From the NCBI GenBank assembly GCA_003260075.1, contig QLIY01000339.1, positions 9,861-73,860 on the forward strand: 64,000 bases of DNA, written 5' to 3'. The position numbers were made by a program, and so were the translations under genes. The DNA comes from Phallusia mammillata (taxonomy: Eukaryota > Chordata > Ascidiacea > Phlebobranchia > Ascidiidae). The notes beneath the pieces are model-generated. The model saw only the letters and a list, made by a program, of their open reading frames with translations, ran no database searches and had not been told where the DNA came from. Positions 1 to 11,300 of the stretch are shown here, piece by piece; within the stretch, counting starts at the first letter, position 1; every line of letters begins with the position of its first letter.

Positions 1-175
1 CGTCGATCTGTCCGTCACACGTGACAGCCATCCAAGATAAGTCAAACGCTACCGACCACGATCTCTTCACCCTTCCACCTTTCCAGTAAGCACCGCATGT
101 TCCAATCACTTTTTACGAAGCACGTGGCCGAGAAATCGAACCTGTCTTGTGTCCATGGTCTGCATCAATTGCCTT
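1..175 (-). mobile_element. LINE reverse-transcriptase tail, fragment 1
   Basis: The minus strand matches the longer LINE tail at 5093-5320 almost base for base and is cut by the window edge. It is the C-terminal end of a non-LTR retrotransposon polyprotein with no start and no catalytic domain. It forms the left end of the first copy of a segmental duplication. Confidence 0.6.
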
Positions 176-1115
176 GTTTACATATGACAAATTGAATAAT
201 GGTGTCAGTTTTCTGTGTTCTGCATAGTTTGTTCTAATGTGCAAATGATGAATGTTTTGGAGTAAATTGCATTGTCATGAACTAAGACACCTGACAAATG
301 ATGTTTGTTATTGTGATATAGAACTATTGAAAAAGGAAAACCCATAACAACAGTTCATGTTACATAAAACAAAGAGTTTTTCAGTTTGCAAATGTAATCA
401 TGGGTGTGTTTTTTTCAGAATGAAATAAACAATCGCTGCATCAGCTTTTGAACCCACTACTAAATCCGATGAGCGATTGTTAATACCCATAAGGATGATA
501 ATTTCTCTAACAGTCCTTTGTTTACTCTGGTAAGTTGATCTTCTAATTCTATTGCATCAAAAATTAATAGAGCTGTCGACTAAAATCAACATACCAGCCC
601 TGAACTGAAAAACCATTAGGTTTACATTTTTAGCAAAATACTAGCCAAAAAAAAAAAGAATCCTTTGCATTATGACTCCCAGCAAATAAATTGCCATGAA
701 TAAATCAGTTATAAGCAAATGATGATAGAAATGAAAACAATGGTGCAGATTACATGGTTTTTGCTCCTGTTTACTTTCTATCAGGTTTGGACAGTTGCAA
801 TTAACACAAACGTACTTTTATTCCAAGCTAGCACTGCTGTTCACAAATCAGCTATTGATTGGGATTCGAACTACAATCTTTAAGATGTCCGTATGAAGTC
901 ACAAAACATGTTAGTTTGGCGATTTTGGGTGTTTAAATGGAAAATCATTCAGTGCCCTTACGTGATGCATATTATAATGCATCCTGTAGAATATTAACAG
1001 CATGCAGCTACTAACACTGGGTCGTATAACAGCACGCGATGTGTGCGAGGAAACCGTTGCGTGCTCGGCAGCAATCAGATGCCAGTCACCCGAGCTTGCA
1101 GCTTGTCGGTGTATT
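176..1115. repeat. Segmental duplication, copy A
   Basis: This is the first of about five related non-coding blocks in the left 9.2 kb. Landmarks are 'aaatccgatgagcgatt' near 465, a tract near 723-900 containing 'tgggattcgaac', and the block at 977-1115 containing 'agatgccagtcacccgagc'. The same landmarks recur in the same order at 5.3-6.3 kb and 6.9-7.9 kb. Small open frames here are not conserved between copies, so no gene is called. Confidence 0.7.
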
Positions 1116-1497
1116 NGGCGTTGGACCCGAACCGGACTTGAACCAGTAAAAAATGCAGTCTGTTTAATATTTTGTGATTTTTTTCTCAAAACAGCGCACT
1201 GAAGAGTACGCGAAATAACACTTATAGGGCGTGTCAAAAATAACAGTGCAGGGGCAAAATTCTTTTGGAGTTTATATAAGGCCAGGTAGATGATGGGTAG
1301 AATTAAAATGAAACGAATAAAAATTTGAACCAGTTTAAAAACCGCAAACCGGTTCGGACCGGATAATTTGCCCAAACCGGAACAAAACCCGAACCCGAAA
1401 ATATACATTTTTAAAAACCTGAACCGAACCCGAACCCTTAAAAACAAAACCAAGTGAACCCGAACCGAACCTGAACCCATATGACAAGCGGTTCGAC
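1116..1497. mobile_element. Insertion into copy A, rich in GGTTCGGGTTC-type motifs
   Basis: Copy A is interrupted after 'cggtgtatt'. The foreign tract contains many degenerate CCGAACCC/GGTTCGGG repeats and ends in a complement resembling a hAT-like terminus (CAGGGAGTCGAACCGC). A single N lies at the left junction, so the left end and any target duplication cannot be read. Open frames across the tract are low-complexity artefacts. Confidence 0.35.
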
Positions 1498-1654
1498 TCC
1501 CTGCTTTAAACAGAAAAAAAGATATAGCCTAGATTTTTTCTACCATCCTTATTTAATAATAACTCTGGGCCTTATGTATCCGGTATTCTAAATTATTTGA
1601 ATTGTTTGCATTATTTGATTATTTGAAAAAATAAAATTCTTTATTTGATAACAG

Positions 1655-1856
1655 CCCTAGTTGACATGCAATAAAGCCTATTGTTTGGCAATGGAGACGG
1701 TCGATTCTCAATCTCACTTTAATTTAAATTTATTTAGTTGCACAAACTGACGCTAAATTAGAATATAGAATTATTTCCAGCTTTTTGCGGTCCCCGCAAA
1801 ATTGCCTCACGGAGCCATAAAGGACCGCGGACCCCGGTTTGAGAACCGTTGGGTTA
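1655..1856 (+). mobile_element. hAT-like MITE, 3' end only
   Basis: This matches the right half of the 400-bp element at 42976-43375. Both share 'caatggagac', 'gcggtcccc', 'ggaccgcggaccc' and the end 'tttgagaacc'. The left half is absent here. Confidence 0.6.
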
Positions 1857-3219
1857 ACCTTTTTTGCGATCCAATTACTTCTTTAGATAGTAACGTTAGA
1901 TACGATACCCTGATCCTTGTTAATTAACTTTCTGCGTAGGCTTCTGTTTATTTAAGTTTATTAAGGTAAGCTTACTACTCTCACTATCCTTAAAACATTA
2001 AGCGCATATATCACGGGCCGTCAACCGTTGCCACTCTTAAAACTATTAGGACCATTTAAAAAATGTCACAGAAAAAAAACACACTGGAAACCCCCCTTTT
2101 AAAGACCTCTTTTTTAAATTTGAAATAAAATGCTACTGTAAAAACGTTTTATATCTCACGACATTCGACGTTTTGTTGTTAGTTAGTTTCTTGCGTATTA
2201 GGTACACAGTTAAAGCAAATGGAACTTCCCACGTTCCCACGTAGCATCGAACGCTGTGTTTTCTTGAGACGCGGATTTTTATTTCTGCATTTAACGCGTA
2301 TTGTTAGACAACTAGTAACAAACAGGTATTGTTACGCGTGCACACACACTGCAAAACGAAACAGTAACCTTGTGCGTTAACCTGTCCGCCGCCAATTTAC
2401 CTCTTTACGTTTCATGGTATGGACGCGGTCGTAGCTAACTACTAGAAATTTTCTCCGTTGGTGCATTAATTTCATAGTATATCTATATTTTTAAATTCCT
2501 GACTTTTAAGTACATTTTCACATTTCTCCCTGAAGCAGATTTGAACTAAATTCCCTGACATGTCAGGGAAAATCCTGACGTATGGCAACCCTAACCTATA
2601 TGTCGGTCGTCTGCAGGTCTTCTTGATTATATTTTGAATACGCTACTTTACTTTATGAAAGAATTACTTCAGGAAAGTTTTAGGAAAAACACTGACACCA
2701 AACACGATTTAATCTTAATTATGAGTAAGTTCAAAAATGTTTGCGATATTTGTAGTGTTTCGTTTCCATGAGGATCAGCAGTTGTTTCCTAGAGAGTTGG
2801 TTCAGTCATAGAAATCAAACTCAATCAAACAATCACTCAACCGTGAATATTGTTTAAAAAATTGGCGCAGTGTATCAAATATTTGCAAAACAAAACGGTA
2901 ATAGAAAACTATTTGTATATGTTAGTCAACTAGACTGGAGTTGAACATAAATAGTGTATTTGTTATAAATACAGCCTGGATCAGATGTAGTATATTCTAG
3001 GATTTGCTGTCGATTATGAAGTTGTAACCCATCACAATAAAAAATAAAGGTTGTACATGAATTCAAGCATAGGCAACCACTTTGTTGCTATATTTGTGAA
3101 TAAAAATATGTATATTAGGCAACAGATTAATATTTTGTTTCCAATTAAATGGAGTGCGTGGCAAACCAGGCGGTTTTAAGCTTGTGTAAAAACTTTACAC
3201 TAGAAAGGTGCAGATGTTT
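1857..3219. other. AT-rich stretch without recognisable gene
   Basis: No coding exon, RNA gene or clear repeat was recognised on either strand. Stop codons are frequent in all frames. Confidence 0.5.
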
Positions 3220-3344
3220 AGTTTATTGTCATTTTCCTACATGAGTTTGTATTGTAGTTCAAGACTAACATTCTGTGGTGCTTGTGAGATTTGAAAGCGT
3301 CAATTAGTAAGAAGAAGCTTCTGAAATGCAGTAATTTGCAGAGT

Positions 3345-3389
3345 ATGACTATAAACTATTTGGGAACTGCAAGCAATGACTAATGCTAG
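3345..3389 (+). pseudogene. Decayed copy of the doublecortin gene's first coding exon
   Basis: The context 'ttgcag' AGT ATG and a GT donor after 'gctag' match the intact copy at 4961 and the functional exon at 35223. Upstream 'aagaagc..ttctgaaatgc' is also shared with 35 kb. The body has lost about 20 bases and is out of frame with an early stop. It appears to be a remnant of a duplicated 5' end. Confidence 0.5.
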
Positions 3390-3489
3390 GTATTTGTTGA
3401 TAAATATAAATTGTAATTTGCTTGCTTTTTAATATCATGCAATAATTAAGCAGCTGTGATTTTTTTATCAGAGATGATTTTCAATTACC

Positions 3490-4830
3490 CTGTTTCCCTT
3501 CTCTGCAAAAGCAAGTATTGAAACCCATTTTTAAATCCGATGAGTGACTTCTAGATCAGCCTCTCAGAGATGATAATTTCACCACCAGCCATTTCTTTGG
3601 TCTGGTAAGTTGATCTTCAAATTTTTTGTGCAAGAAATTAATAGATCTGTTAATTAAAATCATCAGACAGGCCCTAAACCAAACCATTTAATCTACAATT
3701 TTTAGTAAAAATACAGATAAGAAATAGATGTTAAGAATGAAAACAATGGTGTAGATGTTTTTGTTCCTGTTTAATTTCTATTAGTTGTGAGCAGTTGCAG
3801 TTAACACAAACGTATTGTTTCTTCAAGCAAACACAGCCGTTTACAAAGCAGCCATTGGATGGAACTTAAACCCACAATCTTTAAGATCCCCAGAAGAAGT
3901 CACAAATAATGTACGTTTGTTTATAAATTGTGTATTTGTTTCGTTCAGTGCCTTTATGCATAATATCAACAGCACGCAGCTACCAACACAGGGTCGTATA
4001 ACAATACGCGATGTGTGCGAGGAAATGGTTGCACGCTCGACAGCGATTAGATGCCAGTCACCCGAGCCTGCAGCTTGCCGGTGTATTACGCAACCATTAC
4101 ATTCTGTGTTCTAGCTGTTACAAAATAATACCTACAGTTATGTCCTATCGACAAATGATGTTGTAATGTCGATATTCCCAAACAAACCTTTTTTTGACTT
4201 AAAAAACCTTTGATATTTTGTTGAAATATATGGTCGTTCTTACTTGTAATCCGATTTTAATATTTTTTTAACTTCATTTTAAAAGTTACCATCTGCAAAC
4301 GGTCAAAATCACGTTTCTGCTTACTTCTAGGGATGTTTAAAGGTTATGCTGGATGTTGAAACACCGATTACAAGGCGGTGGTACCATACTTCTTGATTTT
4401 TTCAACATTTTGACCTACAGTTATGTCCTATCAACCAATGATGTTGTAATGTCGATATTTCCTAACAAACCTTTATTTTGTGTTTGCAAACCCTTTTATA
4501 GTTTTAAGTTTGGTTAGGAACTGGCAATCCAATTGGAATAACAATTCAACTCCATTTGATTAGTTAAAGAGCGTAAACGGTCTTTGAAGCGCTTATACTC
4601 GTAGAACTTTCTACAGGTTGATCTGTGATTTGAACCAGTGATGTACGTAAGTTTCGGTTGACCGAAATGAGTCGGTCGAATACACTGTTTTAATGTTGTT
4701 TTCGGTTTCTATATTAATGTTTGGCCACAGATTAATATTAAGTATGCAATTAAATAATATCTATGACAAACCCAATTCCAATTAACTGGAATAATTTGAA
4801 AGCTATTTCCGGTTCAAGTATCTTTAAAAA
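3490..4830. repeat. Segmental duplication, copy B (without LINE tail)
   Basis: It carries the shared landmarks in order: 'aaatccgatgag' near 3535, the tract at 3735-3910, the 'agatgccagtcacccgagcc' block at 3955-4095, and 'gtcgatattcccaaacaaacc' at 4168 with a partial second copy at 4440. A 290-bp tail at 4513-4800 reappears at 6288-6570. The conceptual frame at 3959-4111 is not intact in other copies, so it is not called as a gene. Confidence 0.65.
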
Positions 4831-4960
4831 ATGTTACTGTCCTTGTTATATGAGTTTGTATTGTAGTTAAGGCCCGATATTCTGTGCTTTATTGTGGGAT
4901 GCAGAAACATTAACATAAAACAAGAAGTTTTCTGATTTGTGGGTATATTTTGTGCAGAGT

Positions 4961-5025
4961 ATGACACGTAAACCTATTCACCAAAGTGCAAGATTGCAAG
5001 AATTGCAAGAAATGACCAATGCCAG
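4961..5025 (+). pseudogene. Intact paralogue of the doublecortin gene's first coding exon
   Basis: This 65-base exon starts ATG, reads MTRKPIHQSA... and ends in phase 2 before 'gtaact'. The functional exon at 35223-35287 is also 65 bases, starts MARKPFHKSA... and ends in phase 2. By eye, 13 of 22 residues are identical. Both have a CAG acceptor three bases before the ATG ('ttgtgcag' AGT ATG here). No following DCX exon is seen nearby, so it is either a relic of a duplicated gene 5' end or a far-upstream alternative first exon. The type 'pseudogene' is provisional because the exon itself is undamaged. Confidence 0.55.
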
Positions 5026-5092
5026 GTAACTGCTTGCTAAATTGCGTGATATAATTGCTTATATTTACATGTCAATCAATAGAGGTGCCCTG

Positions 5093-5320
5093 TCAGACGT
5101 CGGCGACAATCAAATGTTCCTGTTTTTCCATACACTTGATGATGTCCAGCGTCGATCTATCCGTGACACGTGACAGCCATCCAAGATAAGTCAAACGCTG
5201 CCGACCACGACCTCTTCGCCCCTCCACCTTTCCAGTGAGCACCAGATGTTCCAATTGCTTTTTACGAAGCACGTGGCCGAGAAATCGAACCTGTCTCGTG
5301 ACGATGGTCCGCATCAATTG
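5093..5320 (-). mobile_element. LINE reverse-transcriptase tail, fragment 2
   Basis: The minus strand encodes an open 74-residue peptide with RFLGHVLRK followed by a GRRGRGRQR stretch. That is the signature of the region just C-terminal to the reverse transcriptase in many animal non-LTR retrotransposons. No YADD catalytic motif or endonuclease is present, so this is a 5'-truncated dead copy. Confidence 0.75.
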
Positions 5321-6565
5321 CCTTGTTTACATGTGACAAATTGAATAATGGTGTTGTCTAGTTTGTTCTAATGTGCAAATGATAAATGTTTCGGAGTAAA
5401 TTGCATTGTCATGAATTGAGACACCTGACAAATGATATAGTGATATAGAACTATGCATTTTTTCAGAATGAAATAATCAATCTCTGCACAGCTTTAGAAA
5501 CCACTACTAAATCCGATGAGCGATTTGTAAATACCTGTAAAGGTGATAATTTCTTCACCAGTCATTTCTTTACTCTTGTAATTTGATCTTCTAATGCTAT
5601 TGCATCAAAAATTAATAGAGCTATCGACTAGAATCAACAGACCAACCCAGAACACAAAAACTATTTGGTTTACATTTTTTCGCAAAATACTAGCCAGAAA
5701 ATTAGAATCAATTTCCAGCATATAAATTCCCATGAATAAATCGCAGCAAAAGATGATAGAAATGAAAACAATGATGTAGATCGCAACGTTTTTGTTCCCG
5801 TTTATTTTCTATCAGATGTAGGCAATTGCAATTAACATGAACGTATTTTATTTCAAAGCGAACACAGCTGTTCACAAAGCAGTTATTGATTGGGATTCGA
5901 CCCACAATACTTAGATCTCCAGAAGAAGACACAAAGAATGTAAGTTTGGCGGTTTTAAGTGTTTAATTAGTAAATCATTCAGTAGCTTTATGTGTTGCAT
6001 GTAATGCATCGGGTGGAATATTAACCGCGGACAGCTACCAACATAGGCTCGTATAACAATACGCGATGTGTGCGAGGAAATCGTTGCGCGCTCGGCAGCA
6101 ATTAGATGCCAGTCACCCGAGCTAGCAGCTTGTCGGTGTATCACGCAACCGTTTCATTCTGTGTTTCTACCTGTTGCGAAATAATACTTATAGTTAAATC
6201 CTATCGCACAATCATGCTAAAATTGCAACATTTCAAAAGAAACCTTTATTTTGCTTTTGCAAGCCCTTTTAAAATTTTATGTAAGTTTGGTTAGGAACTT
6301 GCAATCCAATTGTAATAACAATTCAACTCAAATTGATTAGTTAAAGGGCATAAACGGTCTTTAAAGCGCTTATACTCACATCTAGGACTTTCTACAGGTT
6401 GATCTGGGATTTGAACTAGTGATGTACGTAAGTTTCGGTTGACCGAAATGTATCGGCCGAATATACTGTTTTAATGTTGTTTTCGGTTGCTACAGTAATG
6501 CTTGGCCACAGATTATTATTTAAGTATGCAATTACATGCAATGTGCGACAAACCCAATTCCAGTT
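5321..6565. repeat. Segmental duplication, copy C
   Basis: Directly after the LINE tail come the same landmarks as in copy A, followed by the 290-bp tail shared with 4513-4800, which includes 'gatgtacgtaagtttcggtt'. A short 'ataattgcttatattt' duplicate at 6566-6630 links it to the next LINE tail and also matches 5050-5085 downstream of the exon paralogue. Confidence 0.7.
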
Positions 6566-6631
6566 AAATATAATTGCTTATATTTGCGTGAAATAATTGC
6601 TTATATTTACATGTCAATCAATAGAGATGCC

Positions 6632-6865
6632 CTGTCAGGCGTCGGCGACAATCAAATGTTCCTGTTTTTCCATACACTTAATGATGTCCAGCGTCGATCT
6701 ATCCGTGACACGTGACAGCCATCCAAGATAAACGCTGCCGACCACGACCTCTTCACCCCTCTACCTTTCCAGTGAGCACCAGATGTTCCAATTGCTTTTT
6801 ACGAAGTACGTGGCCGACAAATCGAACATGTCTCCTGACCATGGTCCACATCATTGCCTTGTTTA
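6632..6865 (-). mobile_element. LINE reverse-transcriptase tail, fragment 3
   Basis: Nearly identical on the minus strand to 5093-5320, with small deletions that break the frame. It heads the next duplicated unit, so LINE tail and flank were copied together. Confidence 0.7.
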
Positions 6866-7980
6866 CATGTAACAAATTGAATAATGGTGTTGTCTAGTTT
6901 GTTCTAATTGCATTGTCATGAACTAAGACACCTGACAAATGATGTTTGTTAACATGATATAGAACTATTGAAAAATGAAAACCCATAACAACAGTTCATA
7001 TTATATAAAACAAAGAGTTTCTCAGTTTGCAAATGTAATCGTGGATGCATTTTTTCAGAATGAAATAAACAATCGCTGCGTCAACTTTTGAACCCACTAC
7101 TAAATCCGATGAGCGATTTGTTAATACCTGTAACGATGATAATTTCTCTAACATTCCTTTGTTTACTCTGGTAAGTTGATCTTCTAATGCCTCGGTATCA
7201 AAAATTAATAGAGCTTTTGAATAAAATCAACATACCAGCCCTGAACAAAAAAACATTTGGTTTACATTTTTTTAGCAAAATACTAGCTGGAAAATTAGAA
7301 TTCTTTGCACTATAACTCCCAGCAGATAAACATCCATAAATGAATGTAAGCAAAAGATGATAGAAATGAAAACATTGGTGCAGATTACAACGTTTTTGTT
7401 TATGTTTACTTTCTATCAGATGTAGGCAGTTGCAATTAACACAAACGTACTTTTATTCCAAGCTAGCACTGCTGTTCACAAATCAGCTATTGATTGGGAT
7501 TCGAACAACAATCTGTAAGATGTCCGTATGAAGTCACAAAAAATGCCAGTTTGGCGATTTTAGGTGTTTAATCGGAAAGTCATTCAGTAGCTTTATGTGT
7601 TGTATATGTTAATGCATCGGGTGGTATATTGACAGCATCCAGCTACTAACACTGGGTCGTATAACAATACGCGATGTGCGCTCGGCAGCAATTAGATGCC
7701 AGTCACCCGAACTTGCAGCTTGCCGGTGTATTACGCAACCGTTACATTCTGTGTTTCTAGGCCTTGCGAAATAATACCTTTAGTTAAGTCCTATTGACCA
7801 ACAATGTTGTAATGTCGATATTCCCAAACAAACCTGTATTTTGCGTTGACGATTGTTTGAATATTGGGACTTTCGTACTTGCAATGTGCATCATGTTAGA
7901 ATTGCAACATTTTGAAAGTAAACCTGAATTTTGCCTTACAAATCCTTTTTGTAACTTATTTCGGCCCACATAAAAGTTAG
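6866..7980. repeat. Segmental duplication, copy D
   Basis: This repeats copy A closely (for example 'ttattccaagctagcactgc' at 7454 versus 814) and ends with the 'gtcgatattcccaaacaaacc' block near 7815. The reading frame seen in copy B is broken here by deletion. Confidence 0.7.
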
Positions 7981-8306
7981 GGTAGGCACTTATTCACTCG
8001 TAATTCTTTTGGGGCAATAATTAAAATCCAAAATAGCTCGAAACTGTAACAGGTTTATGAACAAAAAGGTTTTCTTCACTTCTAGCGCTGTTTACAGTTT
8101 AAGCTGAAATTTAAACCACCATCCTTACGATTGTAAAGTAGATCCGCATATATAACACATATAGTTTATTTTGTTTGTTTGTTTTTGTCTTGGAAATTTC
8201 TTGCTGCATGTACTGACCCAAATTGGTTCGTACTTTGATAGTCTGTGTAATTTTGTTGTATGCTAGTAAAACCGATGTAACGTTGTTTTTTTTGTTTTTT
8301 TTACAG

Positions 8307-8369
8307 ACAGCGAAGTGTGTAAAGAATGCAACAACTGCAAAGCAGCCAAAGCGCTTGTAAGTGCGGTCG
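8307..8369 (+). CDS. Possible short cysteine-containing exon, gene 1
   Basis: A long T-rich tract ending in 'ttacag' precedes a 63-base open exon starting [11 protein letters not shown]. Donor 'gtaaag' leaves it phase 1-1 like the other exons of the gene. It has only three cysteines and no LDLa pattern. An alternative donor 'gtaagt' 13 bases earlier would be out of phase. It may be part of a linker near the N-terminus. Confidence 0.35.
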
Positions 8370-11300
8370 GTAAAGAAGCACCAAACAAATGGTTTGTTCT
8401 TGTTTATCTTTCCAATGCAATACAAAGATTGAGACGGGAGGCCCCGGTAGGTGCCACACCGTTAGTATGTAACTATAGAGTTGCCATGCATTTGCATAAA
8501 AACGGCTTATTCTGTTCAGGGCAATGATTCAAAGCAAAAACCTTAATTTGATGGAATTTATGACGGTTTATTCCTGCTATGGTGGGTCAGCTGGTAAACT
8601 CATTGGTCACTTTATTATAAAGCACAAGTAAAATAATAAATGTTATGTGATACGAACACCAGACAAGTACGTATAATGTGGCATGAACAAAAACAAAACT
8701 GCCACAGAGCTTGTGTAGATTGCAGACGATTTTGCAAACGCTATGTTCATCCTATACGCAGTTGTGGACCAGTTACAACAAACACAAACATAACAAGCCA
8801 ACACAACTGTTTCAGTGAAGCCATTGGCTGGAACTTAAACCCACATCTTAAGATCTCCTGAGTCACAAAAAATGTAAGTTTGACGCTTTTAAGTGTTTAA
8901 CTTGAAAGTCATTCATCAGCTTTATGCGTTGTATATGTTAATGCATCGTGTGGAATATTAACAGCATGCAGCTACCAACACAGGGCCGTATAACAATACG
9001 CGATGTGTGCGAGGAAATCGTTGCACACTCGGCAGCAATTAGATGCCAGTCACCCGAGCTAGTAGCTTGCCGGTGTATTACGCAACCACTACATTCTGTG
9101 TTTCTAGCTGTTATATCCTATCCATCAAATATGTTGTAGTGTCGATATTCCCAAACAAACCTTTATTTTGTGTTGACAATCGTTTGAATATAGGGACTTT
9201 CGTACTTGCAATGTGTATGGAATATACATCTAACTTTTAAATAGATTTTACACAGTTGAATAGCTATAAGCTGCAAAATAGTCTTTAATCGTTTCTGCTT
9301 CGTTCTACGGCTTCTTGAAGTTGAGCTGGAACTCAAACCACCGACGTTACGATTGCAATGCGGTTGCACCATACTTTGAGCCTCCTTGGATCCAGAAACC
9401 CACTAACCCTTTGATTGCAATGCAGTTGTACTAACCACTGGACCATCTTAGATCTAGAAATTAGATTAAAACCACCAACCTTACCATTTTAAGGCGGTTA
9501 ACCATACTGTGGGCCATCTTAGATCCAAATTTTGTTTTGCAAGACTGTTTTTCTTGTCACTAGACTATCTTAGAGAATGAAATGGGATTACGATCATTAA
9601 TCTTATGATTGTAATGAGGTTGTATGGACCTGGGTCATCTTGGGGAGCAAATTGGGCTTAAAACCGTCAAATAGAAAATTATACTAAGGTTGAACTACTA
9701 TCATGTACTTGTACACAGAGAAGGGTTGTTTTCAACACAGGAGCATACGATCAAGCATGTTTATCAGGATTATGAATCAACAATTGTTCTACGATCACAA
9801 TACGGTTTCCTGTTTTTGCGTCCGTTGTTGAACGACGTATTGGATCAAAGCCATGTACCAGTTTGTATCTCCACAGTAAGGTCTGTGGTTTAATATAGTC
9901 GTGACGCTGGTATCGTTAACCATAGATATTCAGTAGATAACTTGAATACTTAAAAATGCGTGTAGTTGTCTGATACCAGTAGTAATGTTATTTTTCTTGA
10001 TACCTATATAAGTACAGCCAACTTATATAGGTATCATTTGTTTTATTAAAACCAATTTATCTTCGTGGATTTTTGGTAGCTTATGTTTTCCACATTTTAT
10101 TATTTGCTTGGTAAAATTAATACTTTTTATTCATTGTGTTTCAAATAGGAGTTCATAGGATTTGTTGTACAAACTAAAACTATGTCAATTTTCAACTGGA
10201 AGTTACTGACTATTTTTGCCATCTTCTTTATAAAATACGGTAGGAGATAAATAAATTTCCAGTCATATTGCAAGATGAACTTTAAGTTGTTTAGGAACAC
10301 ACTAATTATGATCACTTATGCGTCATAATAACCCACATTATAATTCTATAACCTTGCTATGCCTCAATAATTTTACTTTTTTGTCCTAATTAGTTTTTGT
10401 TTAATGGTATGAGTGGAACATCCATTACACGACGAGTGCCAACAAAATTAAATTGGACGGCCTAATACTACCTGAACCAATCGAAAATAGTTTTCGAAGC
10501 TTTATAACCTGCGTTTGTCTCAAAATTCATTTCCCAGAAAACTTATTTGGTGACTCATTTTTTTTAACAACCACTATAGCTAAGATTTGAACCGACGACC
10601 TTGCGAACACAAGGCGTCAAAATTATTGAGCTTTGAGGGTTGATTTAAGTGTGCAAAGTTTAAAGTATCGCAGTAACAAAACCAAAACTATTATAAAGGT
10701 AGATTTCCCGGTAGTATACAAAACTTAACTGTTACGTCTTTGATTGACAGGCTCTGCACAAGTCTGTCCAAACCACATGGTTGAATGTCCAGATGGCTCT
10801 TGTAGTGTATACGGTGGCCAGTGTACAAACTGTTTAGTATGCAACGGTACGTAAAATGCTTGTCTATGATTTTGACTGATTAAAATTTTTGCTGACTAAG
10901 CAATTATTGCCATTGCAAACGCCTGTGCTTCATTGCGCTACCTACCGGAAATTAGGCGGCCTGTGCCGTGAGTTCTTTTTATAGTAGCTCTCGGAAAACG
11001 AGCGTTTTTCTGCTTATCACGCAGCTTGAACCGGCGAAACGGTTTGTGTTATGGCTGTGCACGGGTTTCTGATTTAAAAATGTTGTTTTTTAGACATAGA
11101 TAAAAGATAGTATGCTATTTCCCTGAAATTTAATTACTTATCACATTCTTGTGATTACATGTTTTTTTGTTGGTCTTTGAATATTGTAATTGAGCGCATA
11201 TAAATAATGTGTTTGTACTTACTACCAAGCATAGGGGACTACATGCTCGTAAAACATGAAAGTAAGATAACATCCTAAACAATCTTGTCTAATTACCAAG

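Noticed and set aside
911-1480. 189-codon frame on the minus strand
   Set aside because: It spans degenerate CCGAACCC repeats and part of a duplicated block. It is not open in sister copies.
3815-4114. 99-codon frame containing a TIRDVCEE motif, seen in part at 1002 and 8948
   Set aside because: The related copies at 6.0 and 7.6 kb are broken by a stop or a deletion, and no splice sites or known family support it. It is treated as part of the segmental duplication.
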